Position numbers and translations under genes: made by a program
In this document: in pieces, positions 27,874 through 38,389 of the stretch
Numbering within the stretch: the stretch's first letter is position 1
How the letters are laid out: each line of letters starts with the position of its first letter
The notes under the pieces: generated by a model
The model's database searches: none
What the model was told of the DNA's origin: nothing
What the model saw: only the letters and a program-made list of their open reading frames with translations
Assembly (NCBI GenBank): GCA_029975295.1
Contig: JARKPK010000183.1
Span: 1-62,597 of the forward strand
Direction of reading: 5' to 3'
DNA: 62,597 nt
Source of the DNA: Thermoguttaceae bacterium
Lineage (GTDB): Bacteria; Planctomycetota; Planctomycetia; Pirellulales; Thermoguttaceae

Positions 27874-29112
27874 TCAATAGCTGTTCTCGAATCGCAGCGA
27901 TTCGGGCAGCCGCGGATCGGCCAACGGGGCCAGCGCGCAGTGTGAGGCCCAGTGCAGCCAGCCGGCCAACCATAGGCTTCCAACGCCGAACATACAGGCT
28001 GCTTCAACCGGAACCGCCCAAACCGCATTCGCCCCCGCCGACGGCCAAATCAACCAAGCCAAGTCGGCCCAGTGCATCACCAACAGCCACACCGCCCAAA
28101 AGGCCAGCAGCAACGGGCGACGTTTCACATGTCGCGACAGCAAACCAACCATCGGCAACACGAGGTGGCCGATGATCAAAGCCAGCGACCAGCCCCCCCA
28201 AATCCCATGAGCGCGGTGCAAATAATACTCCGTCTCTTCCGGGATGTTGCCGTACCAAATCAGCAGGTATTGCGAGAAAGCGATGTAGCCCCAAAAAACG
28301 GTGAAGGCGAACAGCAGCTTCCCCAAATCGTGATCGTGCTCGACGGTAATCGCGTCGCGCAATACACCGGCTGCGCGCAGCCCCACAGCGAACAAAATCA
28401 TTGCCGACAAGATGGCGACTGCCGCCCCGCTGAAGAAGTACACGCCGAAGATCGTGCTGTACCATGTGGGTTCGAGCGACATGATCCAATCGAACGACGC
28501 AAACGTTGTCGTCAGCGCCAGAAGGATCAGCGCCAACGGGCTGAACCGTTCAAAGGCAATGGTCCGCCCCACGTCTCCGTCGGCGTCTTGCCGGACCGAG
28601 CCGACGAGGAACAGCCGACCAAGCCAAACCCAGACGGCCAAATAGACTACGGCACGAGCGCCAAACCACGTCGTGTTGAGCCAAGGGCTCTTATGCTGCA
28701 ACAAATCGCTAGCAGCAACGGCCTCGGGCGCAACCCATGGATACAGCCCGTCGCCGCCCATGAGCACGGGAACCAGCAACGGCAAAAAGAGCACGGCCAG
28801 CACCGGCATCACGGCCCCGCATAGCTCGGCCAAGCGGCGAACGCTGACACTCCACCCTGCCCGAGTGGTGTGCTGGACAGCGGTGAAAAACAGCCCGCCC
28901 AGCGAAATCGAAGCCCAGAAACACCACGCAACCAAATAAGAGCGAAGAAACCCGCGCCAGCCATCGCCGGCCGCGTTCCCCAACCATGCAGCCAAAGCCA
29001 GCAGAACAACGCCGACCGCGGCGCAACCCCACCCGAGCGTCCGAGCACCAGACGGAAGGCGCCATTGTGCCGTCTGCGGAGATGGGCCGTGTGTGTGCTG
29101 TGGATTGGTCAT
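27874..29112 (-). CDS. actF: Alternative complex III subunit ActF
   Basis: A 412-residue polytopic membrane protein with about ten helices, the smaller NrfD-like quinone-side subunit of alternative complex III. Recognisable parts are LVAWCFWASISLGGLFF early in the membrane core, DWIMSLEPTWYSTIFG in the middle, and FWGYIAFSQYLLIWYGNIPEE, which matches the conserved ActF signature. It partners ActC in the membrane and carries no heme. ATG 29112 is the start. It lies 259 bp after the ActD-ActE fusion and before the small membrane protein and SCO1 gene. Confidence 0.93.
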   Translation of the reverse strand: MTNPQHTHGPSPQTAQWRLPSGARTLGWGCAAVGVVLLALAAWLGNAAGDGWRGFLRSYLVAWCFWASISLGGLFFTAVQHTTRAGWSVSVRRLAELCGAVMPVLAVLFLPLLVPVLMGGDGLYPWVAPEAVAASDLLQHKSPWLNTTWFGARAVVYLAVWVWLGRLFLVGSVRQDADGDVGRTIAFERFSPLALILLALTTTFASFDWIMSLEPTWYSTIFGVYFFSGAAVAILSAMILFAVGLRAAGVLRDAITVEHDHDLGKLLFAFTVFWGYIAFSQYLLIWYGNIPEETEYYLHRAHGIWGGWSLALIIGHLVLPMVGLLSRHVKRRPLLLAFWAVWLLVMHWADLAWLIWPSAGANAVWAVPVEAACMFGVGSLWLAGWLHWASHCALAPLADPRLPESLRFENSY

Positions 29113-29371
29113 GGGGATTCTGCTTGCGGCGATCGCAGGAAGCGACGGCTCGCTATAAAGGTATCCTCACAAGAAGCTTGCAACGGTCAAGGGGCATGGG
29201 TTCGGCCCAGTCGGCGATCTCTTGCGCAACCGTCGCTGTTTCAACCACCTAAACGCCGCACCAAGCGCAACTCCGTCTTTCGGACAGTCTCCCTAATCCT
29301 CCGACGACCGATCGGCAAGCCGTTGGCGCCACCACCGGCCGCGAGGCAAGCGCCGCGGGCGATGACTGCAA

Positions 29372-30604
29372 TTACTTGAGGTTCGACCGTATCTCCTCGG
29401 GCACGTCGTCGATCGTAGCATGGCGACTTCGTTGCAAGGCGCGAATGTAGGCCACAATGGCCCAACGATCCGCCGCTGATATTTGAGCGGAATAGCTGGG
29501 CATGGTGCGCCGGCCGGCGGTAATCGTTTCGAACAGCTGACCAACAGGCTGATCAACCACGCTGTCGGCATGGAGGCTCAGCGGCATCGTCCAAGTGCCT
29601 TCTTGGCGTTTGACGGCCCGGGCCGAAATGATGCCTGTCACGCCGCCTTCGCCGACTCGACCATGGCACGGCGAGCAATAAACGTTGAACAGCTCGCGCC
29701 CGGTCTGCATCATCGGCATCGTAACCGGCATGGGAAACGCCTCAGCCGGCTTCCCGTCGAGAAAACCCCGATAGAGATGCTCGTCTTCCTCGGCCATTCC
29801 GAGGGCCACAACGCCCTCGACGTCGGGCCGCGCGGAACGGCCGTCGGCGAAGAGCGGGCTGACGGTTTGCGCCTTGTACTTTTCCTGGAAATCCATGTCT
29901 TGAATGATATGGATTCGCGGCTCCGACTTGGGGGCGGCACGGTAAGCGGCCACCAGCAACGGCGGCACCGCCGCCACGATGCACACCGAAAGCAGGCCGA
30001 TTTTCAGCCATCCCGGATACGATTCTCGACCGGGCAAATCGAACAACACTTCCGTGTGCGTTGCGCCCAGCGAGCTGAGCAATGCCGGCAGTTGATCGGC
30101 GTCGAATTTGGGATCAACCGCTTCGATCGAAATGAAAAACCCTGTTCTCCCCGAGTCAACGAAACGCCGGCTGCAAAAAACAGGATGACCGAACTGCGGA
30201 AGCAGATTCAGCACCAGGGCGCCGCCAAAAGCGGCGAACGCGGCCAACAGCACCATCAACTCGAAGGTGATTGGAACAAACGCCGGAATGCTGAACAGCG
30301 GTTTGCCGCTGATGTTGATCGGGTAGTCGATCGCATTGGTCCAAATCTGCAACGCGAGAGCCAGTCCGATTCCGGTCAGGCCGGCCAGCAGAACGAGCCA
30401 GGGCAAGCGGCTCGGCCGCATCCCCATGGCCCGCTCAACGCCATGGATCGGATAGGGGCTGTGAACGTCCCAATTGCGGAAGCCCGCGTCGCGCAGGGCG
30501 GCCGCCGCCCGCTTCAAAGCGTCGGGATGGTCAAACTGGCCCAGCACCCCAACGGGCACGGGTTGGCGACCGGTTTCGCTCTTTGCGTTTGACTCAACCA
30601 TCAT
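29372..30604 (-). CDS. Fused ActD-ActE subunit of alternative complex III
   Basis: A 410-residue protein joining two usually separate subunits. Residues 1-195 are an ActD-type DUF3341 protein with GVLGQFDHPDAL near the start and two hydrophobic helices (about 68-88 and 110-135). A third hydrophobic helix (about 200-221) leads into an ActE-type monoheme cytochrome c with CSPCH (Cys310, Cys313, His314) and a Met ligand probably in RTMPSYS. ActD caps the membrane on the inner side and ActE carries electrons to the oxidase, so the fusion fixes their stoichiometry. The start is ATG 30604, with a second ATG at 30601. There is no sign of a frameshift. Confidence 0.92.
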   Translation of the reverse strand: MMVESNAKSETGRQPVPVGVLGQFDHPDALKRAAAALRDAGFRNWDVHSPYPIHGVERAMGMRPSRLPWLVLLAGLTGIGLALALQIWTNAIDYPINISGKPLFSIPAFVPITFELMVLLAAFAAFGGALVLNLLPQFGHPVFCSRRFVDSGRTGFFISIEAVDPKFDADQLPALLSSLGATHTEVLFDLPGRESYPGWLKIGLLSVCIVAAVPPLLVAAYRAAPKSEPRIHIIQDMDFQEKYKAQTVSPLFADGRSARPDVEGVVALGMAEEDEHLYRGFLDGKPAEAFPMPVTMPMMQTGRELFNVYCSPCHGRVGEGGVTGIISARAVKRQEGTWTMPLSLHADSVVDQPVGQLFETITAGRRTMPSYSAQISAADRWAIVAYIRALQRSRHATIDDVPEEIRSNLK

Positions 30605-30716
30605 TCCGCACCGTTTCGGCGGTTAGCGCATCGGGCAACGGATTAGGCGTCTGACCCACTGTGTCGTCGCGCCGCGATTGGCCGTCTGCTCTCGTTGCCT
30701 GACTGCATTCGAACCG

Positions 30717-32117
30717 TTAGTGTTTTTCCGATCCGTGGGCCCCGGGCAAGATCTGTTTGACCTCGGCCATCGCCACCATCGGCAAATAGCGGCAGAACAG
30801 CAGGAAACACGTAAAGAACAATCCAAAACTCCCCACCAGCATCCCCAAATCGACCCAGGTGGGAACAAACATCTGCCAACTGCTCGGCAGGTAGTCTCGG
30901 CTCAGAGAGGTAACGATAATCACGAATCGCTCGAACCACATTCCAATATTCACTCCGATGGCCACCAACCACATCAGCCAAGGCGTCGTTCTCGCCCAAC
31001 GAAACCAGAACAACTGAGGCAAGACCACATTGCACAAAACCATGGTCCAGTATGCCCATGCGTAGGGGCCGGTGGCGCGATTGATGAACACAAACTGCTC
31101 GTACGCATTGCCGCTGTACCAAGCCGTGAAGAACTCCAGCCCGTAAGCGTACCCCACCATGCAACTGGTGCCCAAGATCACCTTGTTCATATTGTCGAGG
31201 TGGCGCACCGTAATCAGGTCTTTCAGGCCGAAGAACTGCCTGGCCGGCACCATCAGCGTCACCACCATGCCGAACCCGCTGAAGATCGCGCCGGCCACGA
31301 AGTAGGGCGGGAAGATCGTCGTATGCCAGCCGGGCAGTTGAGCCACGGAGAAATCAGTGCTCACCACCGAATGCACGCTGAGCACCAACGGGGTCCCCAA
31401 CGCCGCCAAGAAGAGATAGGCCCGTTCGTAAACATGCCATTGCCGCGCCGATCCCCGCCAGCCTAAGGCAAAAAGCCCGTACAACCGCTTGCGCCACCAA
31501 CCGGTGGCCCGATCGCGCAGCACGGCCAAATCCGGAATCAGCCCCAAATACCAGAATAGCAGCGACACCGTGAAGTACGTGCTTACGGCGAACACGTCCC
31601 ACATGAGCGGACTGCGAAACTGCGGCCACATCGCCATCTGGTTGGGATAGGGCGCCATCCAGTAGGCCAACCAGATTCGCCCCATGTGAATTCCGGGGAA
31701 GATCAGCGCGCAGATCACGGCGAAAATCGTCATCGCCTCGGCGAACCGATTGATGCTGGTCCGCCATTTTTGCCGGAACAGGAAAAGAATGGCCGAAATC
31801 AGCGTGCCGGCGTGCCCAATGCCGATCCAGAAAACGAAATTGGTGATGTCGAACGCCCAGTACACCGGGTGGTTGTTGCCCCACACGCCGATGCCCGTGA
31901 CGATCAAGTACCCGATCAGCGCAAAGAACATCGCCGCCACGGCCGCGGAAACGGTGAACGCGGCGTACCAAGCGGCCGGCGCCCGCGGCAGTTCGGGAGT
32001 GCGCGCCACGATATCGTCCACCTGCGACGCCGTTAGGCCAGGCGTCGTCAACGGAGCCCGATGCCGAGGATCGTCGGACAGGTGTTCGTGTTCGTACGCG
32101 GCTGAGACGACGCTCAT
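30717..32117 (-). CDS. actC: Alternative complex III subunit ActC (NrfD/PsrC-like)
   Basis: A 466-residue integral membrane protein with about ten helices, the NrfD/PsrC-type quinol-binding subunit. Conserved stretches include [21 protein letters not shown], the region where this family binds quinol, and [17 protein letters not shown], a strong ActC marker. Later segments include [15 protein letters not shown] 32117 overlaps the ActB stop in an ATGA arrangement, which decides the start over GTG 32129 and implies translational coupling. It oxidises menaquinol or ubiquinol and passes electrons to the iron-sulfur and heme subunits ActB and ActA. Confidence 0.93.
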   Translation of the reverse strand: MSVVSAAYEHEHLSDDPRHRAPLTTPGLTASQVDDIVARTPELPRAPAAWYAAFTVSAAVAAMFFALIGYLIVTGIGVWGNNHPVYWAFDITNFVFWIGIGHAGTLISAILFLFRQKWRTSINRFAEAMTIFAVICALIFPGIHMGRIWLAYWMAPYPNQMAMWPQFRSPLMWDVFAVSTYFTVSLLFWYLGLIPDLAVLRDRATGWWRKRLYGLFALGWRGSARQWHVYERAYLFLAALGTPLVLSVHSVVSTDFSVAQLPGWHTTIFPPYFVAGAIFSGFGMVVTLMVPARQFFGLKDLITVRHLDNMNKVILGTSCMVGYAYGLEFFTAWYSGNAYEQFVFINRATGPYAWAYWTMVLCNVVLPQLFWFRWARTTPWLMWLVAIGVNIGMWFERFVIIVTSLSRDYLPSSWQMFVPTWVDLGMLVGSFGLFFTCFLLFCRYLPMVAMAEVKQILPGAHGSEKH

Positions 32118-35100
32118 CCTCTCCCCCACGACGGATTGGGATTGCGAATTCGGGCCATGTAGCGGGTTCGCGCCTTGTGATTCAATTCGGCCAGCAGCTC
32201 ATACGTGCGCGGATCGGCGAACTGACGGCCAACGGCCGTGCGCGGCTGCCCATCGGCCGGCCCCAGATCGCCGAACACGATGGCCCCGGCCGGACACGCC
32301 TGTTGACACGCCGTGACAATCGCCCCGTCACGGACAGATTCTCCCGCGTTCTTCGCCCTGATCTTGGCGGCCTGAATCCGCTGAACGCAATAGGTGCATT
32401 TCTCCATCACCCCGCGGCTTCGCACGGTGACTTCCGGATTGGCCCCCATCTTCAATACTTCGTTGCGTGCGTCGGCCAGATGTTTATGATAGTTGAAGTA
32501 GTTGAAACGCCGCACTTTGTACGGGCAGTTGTTGCCGCAGTAGCGAGTGCCCACGCAGCGGTTGTACACCATGTCGTTCAACCCCTCGCTGCTGTGAACC
32601 GTGGCGTTCACCGGGCAAACACCCTCGCAAGGCGCCAGCTCGCACTGCTGACAGAGCATCGGCTCGAAGGCCACCCCCGGCTGATCCGCCGAGCCGGTGA
32701 AGTAGCGGTCGATCCGCATCCAGTGCATTTCCCGGCCGCGGATTACCTGCTCTTTGCCCACCACCGGAATGTTGTTCTCCGCCTGGCAAGCCACCACGCA
32801 CGCGCCGCAGCCGATGCATTTCGAAAGGTCGACGGCCATCGCCCAGCGATACCCGCGATACTCCGGCTCGTTCCACAGCGACTCTTGGTGCGGCACATGC
32901 ACCATGTGACGGGCGAAGTCGGGATGCTTCCGATACTCCTCCAAGTCGGCCTGCCGCACGAGCACCGGAGCCCGGCCCGTTTTCGCCTTAAAGCCCGTGG
33001 CATCGATGGGGAAGTGATCTTGAACCGTGGCCACCGATTCGCGCCGCCCCGCCTTGTAAACTCCCACCCCCCGAAGCGTCCACGGTTGTTCAGCGGTGCG
33101 AAGCCGATAGACACTAGCCCCGACCGAGGTAATGCCGGCCGACACGCTGCCGCCGACCCGCCCCGCTTCACTCCGGCCGTAACCCAGGGCTGCCGTCACA
33201 ACTCCGCCGGCCACACCCGGCACCAGGCAGACGGGCAATTCCACCTCATTCCCGCGAGCCGAAAGGCGGATCACGTCGCCATCACTCACACCGATCGCCG
33301 CGGCCGTCGCCGGACTCATCACCGCGGCGTTGCCCCAAGTCAGCCGAGTGATGGGCTGCGGAAACTCCTGCAACCAAGCGTTATTGGCAAATCGCCCGTC
33401 AAAAACGCCTTCGCTCGGCGTAAAGACCACCTCAACGCGATGCTCGGCCGACGATTGCTGCGGCGGGGCCGCCTGTTCGTCGCCATCGAGTCCGCCCGCA
33501 GCCAGGGCCGCCAAGGCCACCGCGGGCGCCGGAGGGAGTCTCTTCTCCACGACAACGCCATCGTGCAGAGCCTTTCGCCAACGGCGTTCCCATTCGGCAT
33601 CGCCGAAAAGCCGCACGAATTGCGACCGCACCAATTGCCGACCTTGCGTTTGCTCCAAACCGGCGGCAATGGCGAGAAGTTCGATCGCCGAGCGGCCGCC
33701 GTAGATCGGCTCGATCGTCGGCTGAGCCACGCTATAAACGCCGTCGAGCGTCCGCGAGTCGCCCCAGGATTCCAAGAAGTGCGCTTGCGGCAAATGCCAA
33801 TCGCACCACCGCGATGTCTCGTTGCGGTACAAACTCAAGTGAATCGAGCAGTCGGCCGCCTCGATCAACGCCGCCACGTCCACATCACCCGGCGCGTCGT
33901 ACGCCGGATTCCCACCGAGAATCAACAACGTTGACGGCGTCTCATCAAGATCGGCGTCGGTCAAACGCTGAACATCGTCGGGCAGGGCCGAATAATACTG
34001 CACTGTTCGCCCGATGACGCCGAGCGTTTGATTAATCCGTGCAACTTGAGGCAGCAACGTCGGATCGTCGGGGCCGACAACGACGCATCGGCCCGGGTGC
34101 GAGCGGAGATCATCGGCAATCAATGTCGCCCAGCGATCCCAAGCAGAAGTCTGCGCATCGCTCCGCCCTTCGCCCTCGTTGCCAGCGGCGCGCCGGCCGT
34201 CTTCGACAAGCCGACTCAACCGTTCAACGAATTTCGGCAGATCGGAAGGGGCTAGCGACACGCGATGATCCGCGGCCGCCCCCGTCACCGTCAGTCCGCT
34301 TTCCACCACGTAAAGTCGGTTCATCTCGCCGGCGGCGGGGTCGCGGCGCGCAGCGAACTGCCGCGTCAACCGCACCCCGTCTCGCGAAACGCCAAAAAGG
34401 TCCGCGCCAATACTGACGATGACATCCGCTTGATCCAGATCGTATCGCGCAACCGCTTGAGCCCAAGGCCCCACCGGCTCGTGCTGAAGCCATTTCATGC
34501 GGGGCATCGCCTTTCGGAGTTCGCCCCGCAAGAAAGCCAGTGTTGGCGAAGCGCTGGCGCCGGCTACGACGACCAGCCCCGCCCCTTCGGCCGCGCGCAA
34601 CTCGTCAAACCGGGTTCGAAGCATCGCCAGCGCGCGATCCCAGTCGCGGATTTCGTCGCCTTGGGTTGTCCGCTCCATCGGATCGCGGCTGCGATCGGGA
34701 TCGTACAACTCCAACGTGGCCGCCTGTGCGAAAACATGGGTGCCGCCCGCACTCTGCGGATGCAGCGGATTGCCCTCGACCTTGATCGGTCGGCCATCGA
34801 CACAGGTTACAAGCAAACCCAGCGGATCGCCGGCTAAATCCAGCGTCGTGGCGATGCGATACGTCTCGCCGGGCACGCGGCGGTCGGGCCGCTTCGCCAA
34901 TGGCACAATCTCTTCGCGTTCCCACCGGCAGCCCACCGCCGAGGCCAGCGCCGCCGACGCGGCTACAAGTTGGAGCCAACGCCGCCGATCGACATCGCCG
35001 GCGGCCTCCGTCGAGACAAACGGCTGCCCCGCTTCCTGAAATTGCGGCTCGAGCTGCGCGCGGAACTCGGGCGAGCCGGCCAATTCGGCCAAACTGCGCC

Positions 35101-35131
35101 AATATCCATGTTGAGCGTGCTGTTCAGTCAC
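32114..35131 (-). CDS. actB: Alternative complex III iron-sulfur subunit ActB
   Basis: A 1005-residue extracytoplasmic subunit. It opens with a twin-arginine-like stretch ([21 protein letters not shown]), suggesting TAT-type export. The N-terminal part (to about residue 750) resembles molybdopterin oxidoreductases, but in this family it carries no molybdenum cofactor. The last 250 residues are ferredoxin-like with four cysteine clusters: [37 protein letters not shown], and CTYC together with CQQACP. In characterised homologues these hold three [4Fe-4S] and one [3Fe-4S] clusters. GTG 35131 is chosen over TTG 35155. It lies between ActA and ActC. Confidence 0.93.
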   Translation of the reverse strand: MTEQHAQHGYWRSLAELAGSPEFRAQLEPQFQEAGQPFVSTEAAGDVDRRRWLQLVAASAALASAVGCRWEREEIVPLAKRPDRRVPGETYRIATTLDLAGDPLGLLVTCVDGRPIKVEGNPLHPQSAGGTHVFAQAATLELYDPDRSRDPMERTTQGDEIRDWDRALAMLRTRFDELRAAEGAGLVVVAGASASPTLAFLRGELRKAMPRMKWLQHEPVGPWAQAVARYDLDQADVIVSIGADLFGVSRDGVRLTRQFAARRDPAAGEMNRLYVVESGLTVTGAAADHRVSLAPSDLPKFVERLSRLVEDGRRAAGNEGEGRSDAQTSAWDRWATLIADDLRSHPGRCVVVGPDDPTLLPQVARINQTLGVIGRTVQYYSALPDDVQRLTDADLDETPSTLLILGGNPAYDAPGDVDVAALIEAADCSIHLSLYRNETSRWCDWHLPQAHFLESWGDSRTLDGVYSVAQPTIEPIYGGRSAIELLAIAAGLEQTQGRQLVRSQFVRLFGDAEWERRWRKALHDGVVVEKRLPPAPAVALAALAAGGLDGDEQAAPPQQSSAEHRVEVVFTPSEGVFDGRFANNAWLQEFPQPITRLTWGNAAVMSPATAAAIGVSDGDVIRLSARGNEVELPVCLVPGVAGGVVTAALGYGRSEAGRVGGSVSAGITSVGASVYRLRTAEQPWTLRGVGVYKAGRRESVATVQDHFPIDATGFKAKTGRAPVLVRQADLEEYRKHPDFARHMVHVPHQESLWNEPEYRGYRWAMAVDLSKCIGCGACVVACQAENNIPVVGKEQVIRGREMHWMRIDRYFTGSADQPGVAFEPMLCQQCELAPCEGVCPVNATVHSSEGLNDMVYNRCVGTRYCGNNCPYKVRRFNYFNYHKHLADARNEVLKMGANPEVTVRSRGVMEKCTYCVQRIQAAKIRAKNAGESVRDGAIVTACQQACPAGAIVFGDLGPADGQPRTAVGRQFADPRTYELLAELNHKARTRYMARIRNPNPSWGRG

Positions 35132-35248
35132 GTTGTCGTTTCCGGTCTGACCCAAGCGGATTCGCCCCTCACGCCGGCAAGCGGCCGCCCGCCGCGAAAA
35201 ACCCTGCGCCGTCGGGCATCTGCCCTTTCGTCGCCGATGCGCCTGCCG

Positions 35249-35905
35249 CTAACGATGACACGCCGAGCAATCGACCGGCGGATTGATGTTCCGTTGCGCC
35301 CGCAGTCGGGCGCCGAGAACTTCCGGCGCCTCCGAGGATTGATAATCCATGACCGTCACGGCATCGAGCGGGCGCAGGTGCGGCTCCGGATGCCGATGAC
35401 ACTCTAAGCACCAGCCCATGCTCAATCGCTCGACTTGCGCAACCTGTTCCATCGTGTCCACTCGACCATGACACGAGGCGCAACCAACTCCGCGGGCCAC
35501 ATGGGCGCTGTGATCGAAATAGGCGTAGTCGGGCAGGTCGTGAACTTTGACCCAGCGAATGGGTTTGCCCGATGCCGCGCTTTCGCGCACCAACAACACC
35601 TTGTCGCTGTCGGCCGCGATGCGCTCGTGGCAGTTCATACACGTTTGAGTCGGCGGCACCGCAGCAAACGCGGCAGAACCGACCGTCGTGTGGCAATAAC
35701 GACAATCGATCCCCAGGTCGCCCGCATGCTGCGCGTGGCTGAAAGGCAGCGGCTGCTTCGGAGAATAACCGACGTCGGTCGTCGTGGGCGATCCGGCGTA
35801 GTACACCATCGCCACCAAGTACGTCGGCACCAGCACCAAAGCGGCGCCGGCCAAAGGCCGAAGACGATCTACCCAGCGGGGGAAAAGATGTTCGCTGATC
35901 GACAT
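35249..35905 (-). CDS. actA: Alternative complex III pentaheme cytochrome ActA
   Basis: A 218-residue c-type cytochrome with five CxxCH motifs (CRYCH, CMNCH, CASCH, CLECH, CSACH), as in characterised ActA. One N-terminal membrane anchor (about residues 18-36) is followed by the conserved QPLPFSHAQHAGDLGIDCRYCH. It transfers electrons from the ActB iron-sulfur clusters to the monoheme ActE domain. ATG 35905 is used. The longer frame to 36028 adds a basic, non-conserved leader. It is the first gene of the respiratory operon, so the operon promoter should lie in 35906-36100. Confidence 0.94.
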   Translation of the reverse strand: MSISEHLFPRWVDRLRPLAGAALVLVPTYLVAMVYYAGSPTTTDVGYSPKQPLPFSHAQHAGDLGIDCRYCHTTVGSAAFAAVPPTQTCMNCHERIAADSDKVLLVRESAASGKPIRWVKVHDLPDYAYFDHSAHVARGVGCASCHGRVDTMEQVAQVERLSMGWCLECHRHPEPHLRPLDAVTVMDYQSSEAPEVLGARLRAQRNINPPVDCSACHR

Positions 35906-36359
35906 GGCCGCAATTCTAACAGGCAAAAAACCGACTGCAATACACCGCTGCGGCAAACTTCTCTTTTTCTTCGGTCGCGGTTGAGGCAGTACAGGAACAT
36001 GCCCAATAAAATCACGAAGTCGTTTCAATTACATTGCGTTTTGCACGGTGATTCGCCTCGGCGACAAGAGCAGCATTGCCGCGCCCTCGTACCGGAATCC
36101 CGCCGACCCGGTCGCAACGTTTCGGCAACGTGGCAGTGGCGAGAGACTCTTCCGGTCAGGCAGAGAATACCGACTTCACAGATCAGCCGGAACACATCTT
36201 GGCCGCTTTTTGCAGCGCACAATCGGCCTCGATTCGGCCGGCCCACCGAGTCAGTTCTTCTAAGAAAGAACGCGGCTGCGGACCCGAGCGACGGCCGCCG
36301 CGCTCGTCGAGATGATCCCCCCGACAACAATCGCCCGGCTTGGCGTTGCCTTCGCCAGT
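35906..36359. other. Intergenic region upstream of the respiratory operon
   Basis: About 450 bp between ActA and the SMP-30-like gene, both on the minus strand. It should carry the promoter of the long act-cox operon. A less GC-rich stretch at about 35985-36045 contains TTGAAA on the minus strand, but I found no well-spaced -10 box. No gene is visible. Confidence 0.5.
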
Positions 36360-37235
36360 TCACCGATCGTTGAACCAAAAGCCGGGCGTGCCACAGACGC
36401 CCGGCCGAACGACGAACAACCCGCCCGCCGCCGGCTCGGCGCGGAGCCGCGACTCGTCCAGCCCTTTCCGTGCGGTGGTAATGTACAGTTCGTCGAGCAT
36501 CGGGCCGCCGAACGCGCACGAAGTCACTCGGGCGCAGGGCAGCTCGACAACTTCTCGCCGCCGGCCCGACTTGGGATCCCAACACGACACACGTCCGCCG
36601 TCGAACTGGGCAATCCATAATCGCCCCTCGGCATCGACGGCTAAACCATCGGGCCGGCCGTCGTCGCCCGAAAATCGAACCACGCAGCGACGATCAGCGA
36701 TCTGGCCAGTTTCGGCATCGAAATCGAACGCCGAAACCTCCAAGGTGGGCGTGTCGATATGATAGAACACCGTCCCATCGGGGCTCCAGCCGAGCCCGTT
36801 GCTGTTCGTCAGGCCGACAAGGACGGTCCGCAACGACCGATTCGGTTCGAGGCAGTACAGTGCCGCTCGATGGGCGACGCGAAGCATGTGATACGTGCCC
36901 GCCCAAAAGCGCCCTTTGGGGTCAACCTTCCCGTCGTTGAACCGTATCTGCGGGTCGTACTCGAAGGGGTTGGCAATCAACCGTGCCGGCTGGTCGAGCG
37001 ACTCAAGCTCGAACACCCCGCCCGCGCCCGCCGCCAACAAACCGCCGCTTCTGCAAAAGGCCAGGCAGCCGACCATTCGCCCCATCGCCACGGTCTTGTC
37101 CGCGCCCGACACCGGGTCGAACACGTGAATCAAGCCGGGGTCGATATCGACCCAATACAACCGCTTTTCACGGGTATTCCAAAGAGGGCCTTCTCCCAGC
37201 ACGGCCCGAGCATCGAACGCAAGTTCCGCCCGCAT
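36360..37235 (-). CDS. SMP-30/gluconolactonase-family protein
   Basis: A 291-residue six-bladed beta-propeller of the SMP-30/Gre/LRE family, which hydrolyses sugar lactones with a bound divalent metal. Visible family features are GEGPLW with the metal-ligand Glu15, NDGKVDPKGRFWAGT, TNSNGLGWSPDG with the ligand Asn, and GRPDGLAVDAEGRLWIA with the ligand Asp. There is no signal peptide, so the enzyme is probably cytoplasmic. The start ATG 37235 fits the family N-terminus. The natural lactone is not evident. It may feed sugar-acid catabolism alongside other polymer-degradation genes typical of these organisms. Confidence 0.9.
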   Translation of the reverse strand: MRAELAFDARAVLGEGPLWNTREKRLYWVDIDPGLIHVFDPVSGADKTVAMGRMVGCLAFCRSGGLLAAGAGGVFELESLDQPARLIANPFEYDPQIRFNDGKVDPKGRFWAGTYHMLRVAHRAALYCLEPNRSLRTVLVGLTNSNGLGWSPDGTVFYHIDTPTLEVSAFDFDAETGQIADRRCVVRFSGDDGRPDGLAVDAEGRLWIAQFDGGRVSCWDPKSGRRREVVELPCARVTSCAFGGPMLDELYITTARKGLDESRLRAEPAAGGLFVVRPGVCGTPGFWFNDR

Positions 37236-37292
37236 GATGCAAAGTCGTCCTCCTCGGCTGGGACCGCCGATCTCGCCTTCCGGTCGCAGAAG

Positions 37293-38075
37293 CTACGCAT
37301 CGCGCACGCCCAATTCCCAACTCACGCCTTCCAGCCACGCACGCCATGTCGCGTACTTCGGATTGTTCAGCTTGATGGCCAAGACGGGGTTGCGCGCCGG
37401 TTTGGCCGGCTGTCGAATGAGCTTCATCCGCGCCTCTTGCGGGGTGCGTCCTCCTTTGCGCACATTGCAGGCCAAGCAGGCGCACACCACGTTGTCCCAG
37501 GTGGTCTGCCCCCCGCGACTCCGAGGCAAGACGTGATCGATGCTCAACTGGCTGGTTGGAAAATGCCGGCCGCAGTATTGACACACGTGCCCATCGCGCG
37601 CCAAGACATTCCGCCGGCTGAGGTGCATCTGCTGCCGCGGGATGCGATCGTATCGCAAAAGTCGAATGATGCGCGGCGCCTGAATCTCGAACGTCACCGC
37701 GCGAATCCAATCATCGTTGGCGCCCCGCGACTCGCTGCGGCTCTGGCACCAATCGAGCCAGGCGTCGAACGAGAACTGGGCGAAATGCCCGTCCTCGCAG
37801 TGAACGACCTCCGCCAAATCGCGGCAGAGCAAACAGAAGGCCCGCCGCACGTTGACCACCCGCACGGCAACATAGGCCCGATTCAGAACCAAGACGCTCG
37901 CCTCTAATGCGCGAGACCCAGACACCGCCGACTCGCCAGATTCGACGGTGTCGGCAGATTTCGCGATCCGAGACGGACCAGCGCCTTCCGAAACACGCCC
38001 CCCGGGCACGGCTCGCTCCTCAGGTTTGAGGAAACGGAATTGGTGTCGAGAGCAGTCGTCCCGACACCAACTCAT
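37293..38075 (-). CDS. HNH endonuclease family protein
   Basis: About 260 residues. The C-terminal half is an HNH domain: CQYCGRHFP, the catalytic SIDHVLPRSRGG, and WDNVVCACLACNVRKGGRTP, including the Cys pairs of a structural zinc. The middle (LEASVLVLNRAYVAVRVVNVRRAFCLL) is the widespread N-terminal region of stand-alone bacterial HNH proteins of unknown target. The first 60 residues are not conserved-looking. I chose ATG 38075, but an internal GTG may be the real start. No restriction, toxin or mobile-element partner is adjacent, so a defence role is not supported. Confidence 0.85.
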   Translation of the reverse strand: MSWCRDDCSRHQFRFLKPEERAVPGGRVSEGAGPSRIAKSADTVESGESAVSGSRALEASVLVLNRAYVAVRVVNVRRAFCLLCRDLAEVVHCEDGHFAQFSFDAWLDWCQSRSESRGANDDWIRAVTFEIQAPRIIRLLRYDRIPRQQMHLSRRNVLARDGHVCQYCGRHFPTSQLSIDHVLPRSRGGQTTWDNVVCACLACNVRKGGRTPQEARMKLIRQPAKPARNPVLAIKLNNPKYATWRAWLEGVSWELGVRDA

Positions 38076-38389
38076 TCTAACCGTTTCGCCGGCGACACGC
38101 CATAGAGCAAACAGAAAGCAAACACTGCCAACCGCCCTGCACGACCGGGGCCGCACAACGGTGAGCCAGCTCCAACGCACAAAAGACGGAGATTTTGCCG
38201 GGTCCGGCGTTTGCGATTGATTTCGTCACTTTCCGCCGAACGCCGCGTCTCACCGCATTCTGGCCTCGCCGACGGAACATTTCGCTCAGCAAGCAACCGC
38301 TCGCGAACACCGCCGGGCCGCGGGCGCGACGCCCGCTGCCGACTCGCCCGGTTGGTCGGCCGTTGATCCCACAACTGCGATTGTCGCGA

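Noticed and set aside
32177-33934. A 585-codon plus-strand frame opposite ActB
   Set aside because: Opposite strand to the conserved ActB iron-sulfur domain. No motif in the translation.
37293-38075. HNH endonuclease as part of a defence or mobile element
   Set aside because: No methyltransferase, toxin, transposase, repeat or attachment site lies around it. Neighbours are metabolic genes.
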